From positions 1 to 49,859 of the forward strand of contig CALQFT020000007.1 of NCBI GenBank assembly GCA_943329925.2: a stretch of DNA of 49,859 nucleotides. The letters run 5' to 3'. Position 1 is the stretch's first letter; every line of letters starts with the position of its first letter. The stretch is from Opitutus sp. GAS368. GTDB lineage: Bacteria; Verrucomicrobiota; Verrucomicrobiia; Chthoniobacterales; Chthoniobacteraceae. Positions 34,926-43,578 of this stretch are shown here, one piece after another. The position numbers and the translations under genes were made by a program. Under the pieces are notes generated by a model. It searched no databases. It was not told the DNA's origin and was given only the letters and a program-made list of their open reading frames with translations.

Positions 34926-36011
34926 ATGTCATCCCAGTCAGCTCCGATTCGTGTTCTTTGCGTAGGCGCCGGCCACATGGGCCGCTCCCATGCCTTGGCT
35001 TATCATCGCCTTCCCGGTTTTGAGATCTGCGGCATCGTGACGCGTTCCAAGGATTCACGGGCCAAGTTAAACGCCGAGTTGGGGGGCGGGCATGCGGAAT
35101 TCTCGGATTTTCACGCGGCTCTCATCGAGGCGCGGCCCGACGCCGTCTCCATTTCAAGTTATCCCGACACTCACGCAGAATACACCATCGCCGCGCTTGA
35201 GGCGGGCTGCCATGTGTTTGTTGAAAAGCCCTTGGCCGCTTCGGTCGCTGAGGCCGAGCTCATCGTGGCGAAGGCCAAGGCTTCGAATCGTAAGGTGGTC
35301 ATCGGCTACATCCTGCGCCATCACCCGGCGTGGATTCAGTTTATCCGCACGGTTCAAACCCTCGGCAAACCGTTGGTGATGCGGATGAATCTCAACCAGC
35401 AAAGTTCAGGCGAGACATGGAAGACGCATCAAGCATTGTTGCAAAGCTGCAGTCCGGTAGTGGATTGCGGCGTGCACTATGTCGATGTGATGTGTCAGAT
35501 GACGGGCAGTCGGCCTGTGCGCGTCTCTGGCATTGGCGCGCGCCTCACGGAGGATATGCCCGCTGGGCAGATCAATTACGGCCAGCTCCAAGTGTCTTTT
35601 GCGGATGGCTCAGTGGGCTGGTATGAAGCAGGTTGGGGTCCAATGATGTCGGAAGAAGCTTTTTTTGTGAAGGATGTCATCGGTCCCAAGGGATGCGTTT
35701 CCATCGTCGCAGGAAAGGCTTCTGAAGCTGGGAACTCGGCGGATGTCGATTCTCACTCTGCCGCCCAAGCGTTAAAGGTTCATCATGCGGCGCTGGGGCC
35801 CGACGGGCGTTTTCTCAGGCCGGACGAAGTTGTCCCCACGGACGCCGATCCGGGTCACGACGGGCTGTGTGAGCGTGAGCAAATCTATTTCGAGAAAGCC
35901 ATTCGCGAGAACCTTGATCTAACTTCGCACTTGGACGACGCGGTGAACTCCATGCGCATTGTGGCCGCTGCTGATCAGTCCTTCCGCGAGGGGCGTTCGA
36001 TCAATCTTTAA
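34926..36011 (+). CDS. Gfo/Idh/MocA family oxidoreductase (cytosolic)
   Basis: 361 aa without a signal peptide. Rossmann motif VLCVGAGHMGRSHALAYHRL, the EKPLAASVAEAELIVAKAK motif and the catalytic-region VVDCGVHYVDVMCQMTG, which contains the D-x3-H-x3-D pattern. It would oxidise or reduce a sugar, inositol or similar polyol with NAD(P). The substrate cannot be told. Together with the exported 27216 enzyme and the DUF1080 protein, it could belong to sugar breakdown by way of keto-sugars, though they are not in one operon. Confidence 0.9.
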   Translation: MSSQSAPIRVLCVGAGHMGRSHALAYHRLPGFEICGIVTRSKDSRAKLNAELGGGHAEFSDFHAALIEARPDAVSISSYPDTHAEYTIAALEAGCHVFVEKPLAASVAEAELIVAKAKASNRKVVIGYILRHHPAWIQFIRTVQTLGKPLVMRMNLNQQSSGETWKTHQALLQSCSPVVDCGVHYVDVMCQMTGSRPVRVSGIGARLTEDMPAGQINYGQLQVSFADGSVGWYEAGWGPMMSEEAFFVKDVIGPKGCVSIVAGKASEAGNSADVDSHSAAQALKVHHAALGPDGRFLRPDEVVPTDADPGHDGLCEREQIYFEKAIRENLDLTSHLDDAVNSMRIVAAADQSFREGRSINL

Positions 36012-36168
36012 GCCACGGCCCTTTTCGAGTCCCGGTTTTCGCTGCTCAATTTAAAAAAGAAAATCGGGCCGGGATATTCCGAAGAAAACCATTGGGCGAC
36101 ATTTATAGGGCGAGCCGGGAGGGCTTTTTCTTTTCCAGATAAGAGCGAACAATCACTTTGCGCTCCCT

Positions 36169-37257
36169 GTGGAGAAACGTTTCCTTCATCCTTTCTCACC
36201 TCTGAGCATCGAACCTTCCCTTCAACTCGCAGCGCTGCTGGACAAGCCCCAACCCATTCTGGCGCTTGCTCCCATGCAAGATGTTACAGACCTTCCATTT
36301 TGGAGGCTCATGACTCTTTACGGGGGAGCCGACCTCTACTTCACCGAATATTTCCGGGTCTATGCCGACTCGCTCCTCGACCCCACCATTCTGAAGTCCA
36401 TCACGGCCAACCCTACCGGTCAGCCCGCGATTGCCCAAATGATCGGCAATCACATTCCCTCGCTGGTTCGCAGCGCGCGCGAATTGCAAAGGCATCCGGT
36501 GGCAGGCATCGATTTGAACCTCGGATGTCCAGTGCCTGTTGTTTATCGCAAAAACGCAGGAGGCGGTCTTTTGCGGGACATTGCGCAGATCGACTCGATT
36601 CTGGGAGCGTTGCGCGACGCCATTCAGACCAAATTCACAGTCAAGACGCGCATCGGTTTTGACGACCCGGCCGTCTTTGAGGATTTGCTCGCCGTCTACG
36701 CCAGCCATTCCATCGATCTGCTGACCGTTCATGGGCGCACCGTGGCGGAAAAGTATCGGAGCACCGTCCACTACGACTACATCGCAAGAGCCGTGGAGGT
36801 GATGCAGTGCCCCGTGCTGGCCAATGGCAACGTCGTTTCCGCGCACAAAGCGCAATACGTCCTCCAACAGACTTCCGCCCGCGGACTGATGATTGGAAGG
36901 GGAGCAATCCGGAACCCGTGGCTGTTCCAGCAAATTAGGCAGCAGCAGCGCGGCGAGCCGCTCTTCATCCCGCTTGGAAAGGACGTTCTAGCCTACGTTT
37001 ACGCCTTGTACGAAATGCGCGCTAATCCGGACATTCGTGAGATCTCACACATTCAGCAAATGAAGAAGTACCTTAACTACATTGGTTTGGGAGTTGAGCC
37101 GAGCGGGAGGTTTTTGCATGAAATCCGGAGGGTGAATACTAGCGCTGATTTTTTCCACCTCTGCCACGAGTTTCTGGATCACTCCGAGCCAATGCCGATG
37201 GAGCCTTTTGACATCGCGTTAAAGTCCACTGACTTCATGTGCGGAGAGCACAGTTAA
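36169..37257 (+). CDS. tRNA-dihydrouridine synthase family protein
   Basis: 362 aa from a GTG at 36169; no ATG is available before the conserved core. It is a flavoenzyme reducing uridine in tRNA D-loops. Motifs: LALAPMQDVTDLPFWRL for FMN binding, the catalytic Cys in LNLGCPVPVVYRKNAGGGLLRD, VKTRIGFDD, LTVHGRTVAEKYR and ANGNVVSAHKA, then RGLMIGRGAIRNPWLFQQI for phosphate binding. The GCPVPVVYRKN version with Val differs from the GCPxPxxVKxxxG pattern of DusB by only a few residues. The DusA/B/C subclass cannot be decided by eye. Confidence 0.9.
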   Translation: MEKRFLHPFSPLSIEPSLQLAALLDKPQPILALAPMQDVTDLPFWRLMTLYGGADLYFTEYFRVYADSLLDPTILKSITANPTGQPAIAQMIGNHIPSLVRSARELQRHPVAGIDLNLGCPVPVVYRKNAGGGLLRDIAQIDSILGALRDAIQTKFTVKTRIGFDDPAVFEDLLAVYASHSIDLLTVHGRTVAEKYRSTVHYDYIARAVEVMQCPVLANGNVVSAHKAQYVLQQTSARGLMIGRGAIRNPWLFQQIRQQQRGEPLFIPLGKDVLAYVYALYEMRANPDIREISHIQQMKKYLNYIGLGVEPSGRFLHEIRRVNTSADFFHLCHEFLDHSEPMPMEPFDIALKSTDFMCGEHS

Positions 37258-37364
37258 GGTGGATCCGATTAGCCGGATTGGGAGCGCAAAAGAGAATGTT
37301 AAAAGTGTAAGTAAAATCCGCTCCAACGCTTCCCTTCTGGTTGCATCCGCGTTATGAGTGCGCG

Positions 37365-38477
37365 ATGAAAGTTCCCCAGCTTCTCAGCGTGCTTCTTGGA
37401 ATGGCGGTTGCCCCGGTGTTTGCCGGACCTCTGGAAGACGCAGTGCAAACCCTCACCCATGTCGGACGCGAGGGGGCGGGAAATGAGGCGGCCAGCCGCG
37501 CTTGGACGCAGGTTGTGGCGGCCGGGCCAAAGGGGCTGGTGCTTTTGCTTGCCCACTCTGGATCCGGCAGCAATGTGGCCGACAACTGGGTGCGTCTGGC
37601 CGGTAACGCGATTGTCGCCCAGGCTCTCGAGGCGAAGCAGCCGCTCCCATTAGACGCCGTGGAGGCGTTTCTCACAAACACCGCGCATCCCGAAGCGGCG
37701 CGTCTCCTCGCTTTCGACCTCTTACAACAAGCCGACGCGGGCCGCGCCGAAAAGCTTGAACGCACCTTTGGCAATGATCCTGTGCAGAAACTGCGCCGTG
37801 GAGCCGTTGCGTTTTTGCTGACCGCAGCCGAATCCAAGTCGGGCGATGAGGCCAAGAAGGCCTATCAAGAGGCGTTGGCCGTGGCTCGGGATGAGGATCA
37901 GACCAAGACCGTCTCCGAGGCACTCAAGAAATTAGGCGTTGCGGTAGACATCCCCAAGCACTTCGGATTTCTGACGCAATGGCAAGTTATCGGCCCGTTT
38001 GACAACACCAAGGGCGCTGGTTTTCAAACCGCTTTTCCACCAGAAACCGAGGTGGCTTTAGACAAGTCTTATCCGGGAAAAAGCGGACCGGTGAAATGGC
38101 AACCGACCGCATCCAAAGACGAGTACGGCAAGCTGAATTTGAATGAGCCTCTCACTCCACTCAAAGAGGCTACGGCATACGCGGTCACGACGTTTGAATC
38201 CGGCGAGGCGCGTGAGGCCGAACTGCGGTTGGGTTGCAAGAACGCGTGGAAGGTCTGGCTCAACGGCGAACTGCTCTTCGCCCGCGACGAGTACCATCGA
38301 GGCCAGCGCATGGATCAGTACCGGCTCAAAGGACGCCTCCGCAAAGGGAGCAACACCATCCTCGTCAAATGCTGTCAGAACGAACAAACCGAATCCTGGA
38401 CCGTCGAGTGGGAGTTCCAACTCCGCGTTTGTGACGGCACCGGTACCGCGCTGCTTTCCTCCGTTTCCAAACGCTAA
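37365..38477 (+). CDS. Exported helical-repeat protein with C-terminal jelly-roll-like domain
   Basis: 370 aa from the ATG at 37365, which opens a signal peptide (MKVPQLLSVLLGMAVAPVFAG). Residues about 25-200 are Ala/Leu-rich helices that look like HEAT-type repeats. Residues about 205-360 are beta-rich and similar in style to galactose-binding-like domains of secreted PVC proteins: FGFLTQWQVIGPFDN, KNAWKVWLNGELLFARDEYH and RLRKGSNTILVKCCQNE. No catalytic motif is visible. A role in binding sugar is inferred only from that pattern. 12 bp before the PQQ-type propeller gene, so the two are probably one operon. Confidence 0.8.
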   Translation: MKVPQLLSVLLGMAVAPVFAGPLEDAVQTLTHVGREGAGNEAASRAWTQVVAAGPKGLVLLLAHSGSGSNVADNWVRLAGNAIVAQALEAKQPLPLDAVEAFLTNTAHPEAARLLAFDLLQQADAGRAEKLERTFGNDPVQKLRRGAVAFLLTAAESKSGDEAKKAYQEALAVARDEDQTKTVSEALKKLGVAVDIPKHFGFLTQWQVIGPFDNTKGAGFQTAFPPETEVALDKSYPGKSGPVKWQPTASKDEYGKLNLNEPLTPLKEATAYAVTTFESGEAREAELRLGCKNAWKVWLNGELLFARDEYHRGQRMDQYRLKGRLRKGSNTILVKCCQNEQTESWTVEWEFQLRVCDGTGTALLSSVSKR

Positions 38478-38489
38478 TCCCTCTTTTTT

Positions 38490-39740
38490 ATGCGCTCTTG
38501 CACCCTCTTTTCCCTCTGCCTGACTTCCCTTGTTGGTTTGGCTACCGCGTCCGCTGCCAACACTGCCGCTGCCCCGATTACCACGGACTGGCCCGCCTTT
38601 CGTGGCCCCGTGAGTTCTGGTGCCAGCCCCAGTGCGCAGATTCCCGCCCAACCCAAAATCGCCTGGAGTGCGAAGCTTCCGGGCCGCGGTCTCTCCAGCC
38701 CGATTATCATGGGCGAGAAAGTATTTGTAACGGCCGCTGAGGGCCCAGAACAGGAGCGCCTGCGGGTGCTTTGTTTTCGGGTAAAAGACGGCGCCCCGCT
38801 TTGGGAGCGGCAACTGCTCGCCACGGGCCGCACGATGACCCATGACAAAACGTCCGTGGCTGCAAGTACCCCTTGCAGCGATGGAAAGCGCATCTTCGCT
38901 CTGTGGAGTTCCAACGACTTGGCGGCTTTTGACTTCGAGGGAAACCTCCTGTGGTTGCGCGGCTTGACGGCGGATTACAGCAATGCCAGCAACAGCTTGG
39001 GAATGGCATCCTCGCCCGTAACCGTTGGCGCAACGGTGGTGGTTCAAATTGAAAATGACAGCGAGAGTTACGCGTTGGGAATCGACGCGAGCACCGGCAA
39101 AAACCTTTGGAAACTGGAGCGTCCCAAGTTTGCAAACTGGAGCAGTCCGGTGCCTTTGCCTGCGCGCCCCGGCTTTCCGGCAGCCGTTCTCTTGCAATCC
39201 AAGGAAGGCGTTTGCGCCGTGGACGCTGCCACGGGCAAGACGCTCTGGCAACTCGCCGGCAACGCCTCCACGATGAGTTCCAGCGTCGCTCTCAAAGACG
39301 TGGTTTACCTGCCGGCCTCGGGCATGACCGCGCTGGGCGTGCCGGCCCTCGGCGTGAGCGAGCCGCAAACGCTCTGGAACGCACGGCAAATTAATCCGTC
39401 CACCACCAGCCCGTTACTGCTTGATAGTCGGCTTTTTACGGTGAACAACGCCGGCATCCTGACCATGGCGGAGACCGCAGCCGGTGACATCAAATGGAAG
39501 TTGCGCCTCACTGGCCCCTTCAGCGGCTCTCCGGTGGGCGCGGGCGATCGCATCGTGCTTGTAAATGAAAAGGCGCTGCTGCAAGTCGTCAATACCGCGG
39601 CTCCCGAAGGCGAGGTTCTTGGCCAGTTGCAGCTCCCCCTGGATGCTAAGACCAAGGAACTCGCCCTTTGCACTCCAGCCTTGAGTGGCGGCCGCATTTT
39701 TGTACGTACGGATTCAACGCTTTGGTGCGTTGCGAAGTAA
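38490..39740 (+). CDS. Exported PQQ-type beta-propeller protein
   Basis: 416 aa with a signal peptide (about 1-24). Repeated blade motifs mark the propeller: DWPAFRGPVSSGASP at the N-terminus, GAPLWERQLL, DFEGNLLWLRGL, DASTGKNLWKLERP, DAATGKTLWQLAG and others. Proteins of this WD-like PQQ_2 group usually lack PQQ and act as binding scaffolds, although dehydrogenases share the repeat. No acidic active-site pair of alcohol dehydrogenases was recognised. It ends at a good terminator, and pairs with the upstream helical/jelly-roll protein. Confidence 0.9.
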   Translation: MRSCTLFSLCLTSLVGLATASAANTAAAPITTDWPAFRGPVSSGASPSAQIPAQPKIAWSAKLPGRGLSSPIIMGEKVFVTAAEGPEQERLRVLCFRVKDGAPLWERQLLATGRTMTHDKTSVAASTPCSDGKRIFALWSSNDLAAFDFEGNLLWLRGLTADYSNASNSLGMASSPVTVGATVVVQIENDSESYALGIDASTGKNLWKLERPKFANWSSPVPLPARPGFPAAVLLQSKEGVCAVDAATGKTLWQLAGNASTMSSSVALKDVVYLPASGMTALGVPALGVSEPQTLWNARQINPSTTSPLLLDSRLFTVNNAGILTMAETAAGDIKWKLRLTGPFSGSPVGAGDRIVLVNEKALLQVVNTAAPEGEVLGQLQLPLDAKTKELALCTPALSGGRIFVRTDSTLWCVAK

Positions 39741-39756
39741 GGCCCGCGCAAAACAA

Positions 39757-39777
39757 CCGAGCTCCAGCTCGGCTTTT
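39757..39777 (+). terminator. Intrinsic terminator after the propeller gene
   Basis: CCGAGC (39757-39762) and GCTCGG (39767-39772) form a perfect stem with a 4-nt loop, or 7 bp with a 2-nt loop, followed by CTTTTA. It lies 17 bp after the stop codon at 39740 and separates this operon from the beta-helix operon. Confidence 0.7.
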
Positions 39778-39812
39778 ACAGGGCTTAGCCACGCACGCCG
39801 AGCCTCCGTTTT

Positions 39813-41099
39813 ATGAGTCCCATCCCCCCTCTTCTCCTCGCTGTTTTTTGGCATCTTGCCACGTCGCTTTATGCCGGCGAGGCCGTCCCGAATCTAAGCA
39901 ACCCAGGCACGGGAACCGCACCGCCAAACGCTGCTGCGCAAAGCGGGCGCAATATCCGCGTCGGGATGGAAGCGAAGACTATCCGAGAAGCAATCAAGAT
40001 GGCTCAGCCGGGTGACACGATTCATCTTGAGCCAATCGTTTATCACGATTACGCAGGCTTTTATGGCAAGAAAGGCGAACTTGGAAAGCCAATTACCCTC
40101 GATGGACATGGCGCAACGCTCGAAGGATCCGATCCCCTCGACTTGGAGAAATGGAGGGAAGTGGAGCCCGGCCTCTTCGCCAATGATGAGCTGCTTCCGA
40201 GGCTTGATGCGGCGATTGTAGGCCGCTGGTTTTTCCTCTGGAACGGCAAAATGAATCTCATGGGTCGCACCTCTAAAGGGAAGAAAGCGCCGTTTAAAAA
40301 GCCACAGGAATTACAGCCCGGCGAATGGACCTTCGTTGTGGATGAGGAGCGTTCACCGTCGCCCACCAAGCAGCTCTTCGGCACGTTTTACCTCAAGCTT
40401 ATGCCCGGTCAAAAACTCGCCGACGCTAACATCGCCGCGCCCATGCGTTCAGCGGGAGTCCAGATGAGCGGCGACAACGCGCATCTCATCCTAAGGAACA
40501 TCACCGCTACGCATCCCTACAATGACGGCTTCAATATCCATGGTGATTGCCGCGACGTCGTGTTCGAGAACATCCGCGCTATTGAATGCGGAGACGATGG
40601 CATCAGCGCGCATGAGAGCGCGGAGTATCGCGTAGACGGGCTGGTTTCCATCGGTAACAGCACTGGGATCACCGACACGGTCGCGGCGCATACCAGTTAC
40701 AAAAACGTCTTCATTGCCGACTGCCATGCCTACGATTTGTTCTTCCTCAATAACGGACGATACAGAGTTGAGAACGCGGTTGTATGGTCTACCTCGGAAC
40801 ATCCCCTCAGCGTGAGCGCAGGCGATAACGAACACGTTGAATTAGACCTAGAGAATGTTTTTATTCGTCGCGCAGACAAAACGGAGCCGGCGCTAGTGCA
40901 AAAAAACGCCACGTTGCGGGCTGCTCGCATCACGTTGGAAAACATGGAGATGACAGTGCGCGGCGTGGTCTCGTTCGAGAACTGTCTAGTCAACGGCAAG
41001 ATGCTGCCCGAAGGAGCCACGGCGACAGGCGCGGACAAAACTTCGCTCATCAAAAAACTCGTTCCAGCCGCATACCAATCGCAATTCCACCAACCATGA
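39813..41099 (+). CDS. Exported right-handed beta-helix protein
   Basis: 428 aa with a signal peptide (about 1-24, ending LYAGEA). The opening MEAKTIREAIKMAQPGDTIHLEPIVY-like stretch (about 55-75) is the usual N-cap of pectate-lyase-like beta-helices, followed by DGHGATLEGSD and a run of ladder repeats: NAHLILRNITATHPYNDGFNI, CRDVVFENIRAIECGDDGISAHE and YKNVFIADCHAYDLFFLNNGRY. Typical PbH1 spacing with Asn and Gly turns. Catalytic residues of a defined lyase family were not seen. The stop overlaps the next start as ATGA (41096-41099), so both are translated together. Confidence 0.87.
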   Translation: MSPIPPLLLAVFWHLATSLYAGEAVPNLSNPGTGTAPPNAAAQSGRNIRVGMEAKTIREAIKMAQPGDTIHLEPIVYHDYAGFYGKKGELGKPITLDGHGATLEGSDPLDLEKWREVEPGLFANDELLPRLDAAIVGRWFFLWNGKMNLMGRTSKGKKAPFKKPQELQPGEWTFVVDEERSPSPTKQLFGTFYLKLMPGQKLADANIAAPMRSAGVQMSGDNAHLILRNITATHPYNDGFNIHGDCRDVVFENIRAIECGDDGISAHESAEYRVDGLVSIGNSTGITDTVAAHTSYKNVFIADCHAYDLFFLNNGRYRVENAVVWSTSEHPLSVSAGDNEHVELDLENVFIRRADKTEPALVQKNATLRAARITLENMEMTVRGVVSFENCLVNGKMLPEGATATGADKTSLIKKLVPAAYQSQFHQP

Positions 41100-42469
41100 A
41101 GAGCACTCTCTCGCCCATTTTGTTTTCACTCTGCTTGCTCGCTGGGAGCGCGGTGCCGGTGGTGTCCGCTCCACCGGCAAAAGACCGGCACGTGATCCTC
41201 ATCAGCCTCGACGGGTTTCCCGCATGGCTCTGGAAGGATGAGTCGTTACTGCTGCCAAATTTACGAAAACTGGCCGCTGCTGGCGTGAGCGCGAAGGCGC
41301 TGACGGTGAGTAATCCCTCCATCACTTGGATCAATCACACCACGTTAGTCACCGGCGTGAACCCGCGCAAACACGGCGTGCTTTTTAACGGACTACTCGT
41401 GCGGCAGGGCGATGAGAAGCCGCCAAAAATCGAGCAGTGGGCGGACAAAACGAGACTCGTATTCGCGCCCACGATTTACGATATTGCCCACGAAGCTGGC
41501 TTGACCACCGCGGAGTCAGACTGGGTCGCAGTCACGCGCGCGAAGACCATCGATTGGAGTTTCGCCGAGATTCCTAATCCGGAAGGTGTGGTCGAAAAAG
41601 AGATGTTCGCCTCCGGCCTAGCGAAGCCTGAGGATATCGCTTGGATGCAGATGGGCCCAGCGCGCAAAAGCGTCACCTTCCTGGACAACATGTGGACGCG
41701 GGCTGCCATCCACATGTTTAAGGCGCACAAGCCCAACCTTTTGCTGTTCCACACGCTCAACACCGATGCGACCCATCACGCTTACGGGCCTGGGTCCATG
41801 GCCAGCTTTACCGCGCTCGAGTATGCGGACCGGCTTGTGGGCGACCTTGTTAAGGCAGTGGACGAGAGTGGGCTGCGAGATAAAACGACGTTCATCATCG
41901 CAACGGATCACGGCTTTAAAAAAGTCACCAAGCTCATCCTGCCCAACGTGGCGTTGAGGAAGGCTGAGTTGGCCAAGGGCGTCGGCCCCATCGTTCATAC
42001 TTGCGATGCCTACGCTATGACCCAGGGCGGCATGTCGTTTGTCTATGTGAACAACCCGGCTCGCCGAGCTGAGCTGCTGCCCAAGTTGAAGGAATTATTC
42101 GCGCAAACCGAAGGCATTGATCGCGTCATCGATGGCAACGATGGGCCTACGCTCGGTATGCCCACGCCCGCAGAAAACCAAGGCATGGGGGATCTCGTGC
42201 TGTATGCGAAGACGGGTTATGCCTTCAAAAATGACGCCGGTGGAGATGCTGTAATCACGCCCGCGGTGAATTACGGCGGCACGCACGGTTATCTCAACAG
42301 CGACCCCGAACTCGACGGCATTTTCATTGCCAGTGGCCGCGGCATCAAGCCCGGCGGCACGCTCGAGCGCGTGGCAAACCTCGATGTCGCGCCGACGATT
42401 GCCAGACTCATGGGCATCGCGCTGCCTAATGCTGAGGGCCGCGTGCTGGAGGAAATTCTTGCGAAGTAG
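41096..42469 (+). CDS. Exported phosphodiesterase/nucleotide pyrophosphatase (alkaline phosphatase superfamily)
   Basis: 457 aa with a signal peptide (about 1-23). The PF01663-type fold shows the metal ligands: Asp in VILISLDGFP, the nucleophile region SITWINHTTLVTG, DATHHAYGPGS, IATDHGFKK and the late His in GGTHGYLN, which is near a GIFIASGRGIKPG stretch. Zinc phosphodiesterases of this family cleave phosphodiester or pyrophosphate bonds in nucleotides, lipids or GPI-like substrates. It is translationally coupled to the beta-helix gene upstream, suggesting action on the same substrate, perhaps a phosphorylated glycan. Confidence 0.92.
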   Translation: MKSTLSPILFSLCLLAGSAVPVVSAPPAKDRHVILISLDGFPAWLWKDESLLLPNLRKLAAAGVSAKALTVSNPSITWINHTTLVTGVNPRKHGVLFNGLLVRQGDEKPPKIEQWADKTRLVFAPTIYDIAHEAGLTTAESDWVAVTRAKTIDWSFAEIPNPEGVVEKEMFASGLAKPEDIAWMQMGPARKSVTFLDNMWTRAAIHMFKAHKPNLLLFHTLNTDATHHAYGPGSMASFTALEYADRLVGDLVKAVDESGLRDKTTFIIATDHGFKKVTKLILPNVALRKAELAKGVGPIVHTCDAYAMTQGGMSFVYVNNPARRAELLPKLKELFAQTEGIDRVIDGNDGPTLGMPTPAENQGMGDLVLYAKTGYAFKNDAGGDAVITPAVNYGGTHGYLNSDPELDGIFIASGRGIKPGGTLERVANLDVAPTIARLMGIALPNAEGRVLEEILAK

Positions 42470-42591
42470 GAGCGTGAATTTGTAGTCCCCTGAGTTCTGT
42501 TGGCTTTTCGGAAGTTGCTCTGAGCCAATAGAATAATTTGAGGCTGACGGGTGTGCTGATAATGCCAAGAGCAATGGGTCGATAGATGGAT

Positions 42592-43407
42592 TTACAAAAT
42601 CATTGATGGTGCCCCTTCGAAAATGGCGCCGTTTGGATTGAGCACAATCCCAAGCGATTTGTCGTCATCCGTGCGCGCACAGACGCCCTCGGAGCTGAGG
42701 TACTCCTCCATTTGAGCGGGGAAGTGAACCGGGTTTTGCTTGAAGGAACGCAACGCAGGCAGAAAGAAGCCTGTGGCCGGAAGACGGGTTTGGAAATCGA
42801 GCAGCAACCGCTCCATCCCGTCGGTGAAGCCCACTAACGCCTCGGGAGCTTTCGCCAGACGCACCAGTTGCAGTACGCTTGCCGCCGCATCGGAAGTCGC
42901 GAAGGTGGTCTGCCCGACGAATTCGCCGCTGGTGGGCCAAGTCAGGCAACCGCAGACGCCGTTGATAAGCGCCACCCAGCCGCCATCCCCAACTTGCGCC
43001 ACAAGAGCATGGGTTGGCGTCACCACGGCACCCAGAAGCGTCGCGGAAAATTCCCCCGCCTCCACTTCCAGCGCCTCGGCTTCCTCCGCGACCGCGTCGT
43101 GAATGCGCCTCAAAAGGAGCTCGATGTCTGTGGCGTCACACTCCGCCAGCACAGAGGCTGCATCTGGATGCCCTTCCAAGAGCGTCGTAAAGTGCTCGAG
43201 CCAAAACCGCACCACAAGGTTGGCGCCCCGTTCGGCTTGCGAAGCGGAACCGGCCCCGTCTGAGAGCGCTAGAATGACGGTATCGCCCAGCACGCTTAGC
43301 GCGCAGGCATCCTGGCAGGGCACGTCGTTTTCAATATGGGACGCGCCCTGGACTGAGGTGCAAAAGTGTCGCCATTGCGGCCCGGAAGTTGATGGAGTTT
43401 CAACCAT
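42592..43407 (-). CDS. PP2C-type Ser/Thr phosphatase domain protein
   Basis: 271 aa from the ATG at 43407. Motifs of the PP2C_2 family: CQDACAL early, LALSDGAGSASQAERGA, VAQVGDGGWVAL, GFTDGMERLL and RTDDDKSLGIVL; the Asp residues that bind the two metals are intact. Such proteins commonly occur beside von Willebrand A and kinase genes, which are not found here. Divergent from the squalene synthase gene. No signal peptide or membrane helix. It presumably reverses Ser/Thr phosphorylation of unknown targets. Confidence 0.9.
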   Translation of the reverse strand: MVETPSTSGPQWRHFCTSVQGASHIENDVPCQDACALSVLGDTVILALSDGAGSASQAERGANLVVRFWLEHFTTLLEGHPDAASVLAECDATDIELLLRRIHDAVAEEAEALEVEAGEFSATLLGAVVTPTHALVAQVGDGGWVALINGVCGCLTWPTSGEFVGQTTFATSDAAASVLQLVRLAKAPEALVGFTDGMERLLLDFQTRLPATGFFLPALRSFKQNPVHFPAQMEEYLSSEGVCARTDDDKSLGIVLNPNGAIFEGAPSMIL

Positions 43408-43497
43408 TCGATTCAAATTAACTTAACCCAAGTTTATTCAATAAGGGAAAAAACAATCTCCAGTTTGGGCGTTTAGATTTAAATCGAGATAAAGATC

Positions 43498-43578
43498 ATG
43501 CGCTTGGAGGCTCTGGAGCTTGTGCCATTGGAGATTCTGCAGTCTTCTGGGCGTCAAGAATGGATCAGGAATTATTAA
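43498..43578 (+). CDS. Possible 26-codon upstream ORF overlapping the synthase start
   Basis: ATG at 43498 opens a 26-residue frame (starts MRLEALELVPLEILQSSGRQ) and ends at a TAA inside the synthase coding region, 19 nt past its start at 43560. Its Leu-rich content and location suggest a leader whose translation might influence initiation of the next gene. No ribosome site was recognised, so it may be chance. Confidence 0.2.
   Translation: MRLEALELVPLEILQSSGRQEWIRNY

Noticed and set aside
38058-39389. 443-residue minus-strand open frame
   Set aside because: Antisense to the propeller gene and its neighbour; typical of a GC-rich shadow frame with many Gly, Arg and His and no motif.
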